From Bacteroidales bacterium UBA1215 (lineage in GTDB: Bacteria > Bacteroidota > Bacteroidia > Bacteroidales > WCHB1-69): a stretch of DNA of 7,464 nucleotides. The notes under the pieces are model-generated. The model was not told the origin of the DNA. It worked only from the letters and a program-made list of their open reading frames with translations, and ran no database searches. A program made the position numbers and the translations under genes. Below, piece by piece: positions 5,734-7,464 of the stretch. The DNA lies in NCBI GenBank assembly GCA_002309475.1, contig DBXJ01000035.1:1-7464 (forward strand). Direction: 5' to 3'. How positions within the stretch are numbered: position 1 is the first letter of the stretch; each line of letters begins with the position of its first letter.

Positions 5734-7464
5734 TTACCAAATATGAGCACGTTTTTCGGGTGCTAAATACATTTTGTCATTTTCTTGTATGTCAAAGGCT
5801 TCCAAGAAGGCGTCAACATGCGGCAAGGTGCCGTTGACACGCCATTTGCCCAATGAATGTGGGTCTTCCTTGGTGCGTTTTTTGATTTCTTCATCACGGA
5901 TATTGTTAGCCCAAACATTGGCATAGGCTAAGAAAAATCTTTGTTGTGCACTAAAACCGTCCATTTCGGCTTGTATTTCTCCGTTTTCTATGGCTTTGGT
6001 CATGGCTAAAAACGATACTTGCAAGCCGCCGTTGTCGGCGATATTTTCTCCCAAAGTGTATTCACCATTGGCATAGATGCCCGGATATACTTCAATGCTG
6101 TTGAAGTGATCTACCAACAATTTGGTGCGGGCTTCAAAGGTTTTGCTGTCTTCTTCCTGCCACCAGTTGGCCAAATTGCCGTTTTTGTCGTATTGGCAAC
6201 CTTTGTCATCAAAGCCGTGTGTCATTTCATGACCGATAACCACGCCGATAGCTCCGTAGTTGGCGGCATCGTCGGCATTCATATCGAAAAATGGCGGTTG
6301 CAGAATGGCTGCCGGAAAACATATCTCGTTGGTTTGCGGAGAATAGTAGGCATTGACGGTTTGCGGGGTCATCTGCCATTCGTCTTTGTCAACCGGCTTG
6401 TTGATTTTAGAAAGTTCGTAGTCGGTTTCGAATTTGCTGGCACGCATCAAATTTGCCCAATAACTATCGTTTTTGATTGTCAATGCAGAATAGTCTCTCC
6501 ATTTGGTCGGATAGCCGATTTTTACCCGGAAAGCATCTAATTTTTCTATTGCTTTTGCTTTTGTGGCATCGGTCATCCATGTATTGCCGTTTATTCTTTC
6601 TTTTAATGCCAATTTTAAGTTGTCCACCAAGTGTGTCATCCTTTCTTTGGCTTCCTTTGGAAAATATTTGTCAACATACATTTGTCCGACAGCTTCGCCC
6701 AAACTGCCGTCAACGGTGTTGACAACACGTTTCCATCTGGGTTTGTTTTCTATTTTGCCGGATAATGTTTTTCCGTAAAAGTCGAAATGGGTATCCACAA
6801 AGGCATCACTCAAATAAGGTGCTGCACTTCTAATATAAGTGGCGGCTAAATAGCATTTCAAATCGTTGATAGATACTTTCTTAAATATTTTTGACAATCC
6901 TTTTATATAATCAACCTGACCGACATTGACACTGTCAATAGACAATGATAATCCTTTCAAATATTCAGAGAAATTGATTTCCGGCAACATGTGTTGCAAA
7001 TCGGCAACAGACATATAATTAAATGTCTTTTGAGGATCTCGCAAAGTGGTTCTATCCATGAAAATTGCTGCCAATTGGTGTTCTATATTGAAGACTGCCA
7101 ATGCCATATCTTCACTTTGTTTGCCAATCATTTTGTCAAATCCTGACAAGCTGAACAATTGGCTGTTCATGGCATTGTAGGCTGTTTGCAAATCTTTTGA
7201 TTCTGCTTCCAAATAATAGTCACGATCGCCCATACCTAATCCCGATTGCCAAATATAGGCAATGGTCATATCGCTGTTGACAGGGTTGGCACCACCAAAC
7301 AAGCCAAAAAACGGATAGGAGCCATAGGCATGCATGGAAGTGAGTTGTGCCTGAAAATCGGCAAAAGTGGCAATGTCGGCTATTTGTTGCAATTGGTCAG
7401 CAATGGGTTGTGCTCCTTGTTTGTTTAAAGTAACACTGTCCATGCCCATATTGTAAAGGTCGCC
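5734..7464 (-). CDS. pepO: M13-family zinc metallopeptidase (PepO/neprilysin type), 5' end cut off by the window edge
   Basis: This is a zinc endopeptidase that would degrade peptides outside the cytoplasm. The frame is open to the right edge, giving 576 visible codons. Bacteroidota members usually have about 675-690 aa, so roughly 100 N-terminal residues, with any signal peptide or lipobox, are missing. The ATG at 7449 is internal, since GDLYN precedes it in frame as part of the family sequence. Numbering from the first visible residue, the substrate-binding NAYYSP starts at 371. The zinc site HEMTH is at 412-416 with catalytic E413. The third zinc ligand is E473 in GENIADNGG, with D477 supporting it. 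H536 and R542 in DPHSLGKWR match neprilysin H711 and R717. The N371-to-H412 spacing of 41 equals that of neprilysin N542-H583. The C-terminus is AHIW, where eukaryotic members end CRVW, so that terminal cysteine is absent. All catalytic residues are present, so the enzyme should be active. The symbol pepO marks the family, not a proven orthologue. Confidence 0.93.
   Translation of the reverse strand, partial: GDLYNMGMDSVTLNKQGAQPIADQLQQIADIATFADFQAQLTSMHAYGSYPFFGLFGGANPVNSDMTIAYIWQSGLGMGDRDYYLEAESKDLQTAYNAMNSQLFSLSGFDKMIGKQSEDMALAVFNIEHQLAAIFMDRTTLRDPQKTFNYMSVADLQHMLPEINFSEYLKGLSLSIDSVNVGQVDYIKGLSKIFKKVSINDLKCYLAATYIRSAAPYLSDAFVDTHFDFYGKTLSGKIENKPRWKRVVNTVDGSLGEAVGQMYVDKYFPKEAKERMTHLVDNLKLALKERINGNTWMTDATKAKAIEKLDAFRVKIGYPTKWRDYSALTIKNDSYWANLMRASKFETDYELSKINKPVDKDEWQMTPQTVNAYYSPQTNEICFPAAILQPPFFDMNADDAANYGAIGVVIGHEMTHGFDDKGCQYDKNGNLANWWQEEDSKTFEARTKLLVDHFNSIEVYPGIYANGEYTLGENIADNGGLQVSFLAMTKAIENGEIQAEMDGFSAQQRFFLAYANVWANNIRDEEIKKRTKEDPHSLGKWRVNGTLPHVDAFLEAFDIQENDKMYLAPEKRAHIW

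Noticed and set aside
5724..5750. Earlier in-frame GTG start for the glucosaminidase
   Set aside because: It would overlap the peptidase gene and place nine extra residues before a signal peptide that already begins properly at the ATG at 5723.
6019..6540. 173-codon open frame on the plus strand inside the M13 peptidase gene
   Set aside because: It is antisense to a conserved catalytic region (HEMTH, GENIAD) and has no recognisable domain. It is a by-product of codon use on the other strand.
1..7464. Mobile elements, CRISPR arrays, tRNA/rRNA genes, riboswitches or phage-defence genes
   Set aside because: Conserved housekeeping genes fill the window apart from one 132-bp gap. No terminal inverted repeats, repeat-spacer arrays or RNA-gene signatures were seen.

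Overview
The window is almost wholly coding. It holds five genes, all read from the minus strand, and both edges cut through a gene. In transcription order (right to left) they are: the C-terminal ~85% of an M13-family zinc metallopeptidase (PepO/neprilysin type), a secreted GH73-type glucosaminidase with two C-terminal LysM repeats, the 23S rRNA methyltransferase RlmH, the replicative primase DnaG, and the first 675 codons of the restart helicase PriA. All five reading frames were followed through and are open, with no frameshift or internal stop.

The organism is most likely a member of the Bacteroidota, probably Bacteroidales. The DNA is AT-rich. None of the four visible start codons has a Shine-Dalgarno sequence; the starts sit behind A-rich or AT-rich stretches. 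The one recognisable promoter element, ahead of dnaG, matches the Bacteroidota -7 consensus TAnnTTTG. The M13 peptidase and the glucosaminidase-LysM protein look like Bacteroidales versions from memory of those families. No species can be named from the sequence.

The layout suggests two transcription units. Unit 1 is M13 peptidase, glucosaminidase and rlmH, with gaps of 10 nt and 1 nt: two exported cell-envelope enzymes followed by a ribosome-modification enzyme. A 132-bp AT-rich intergenic region follows, holding a perfect 12-bp inverted repeat (possible terminator) and then the dnaG promoter element. Unit 2 is dnaG and priA, which share one base in a TAATG stop/start overlap. Primase and the PriA restart helicase therefore appear to be co-transcribed and translationally coupled, and both act in priming and restarting DNA replication.

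I found no mobile element, CRISPR array, RNA gene, phage gene or sign of horizontal transfer, and no undescribed system. This is an ordinary housekeeping region. The points most worth checking are the dnaG-priA coupling, the inverted repeat between the two units, and the dnaG start, where the longest ORF would give a protein too long by 31 residues.
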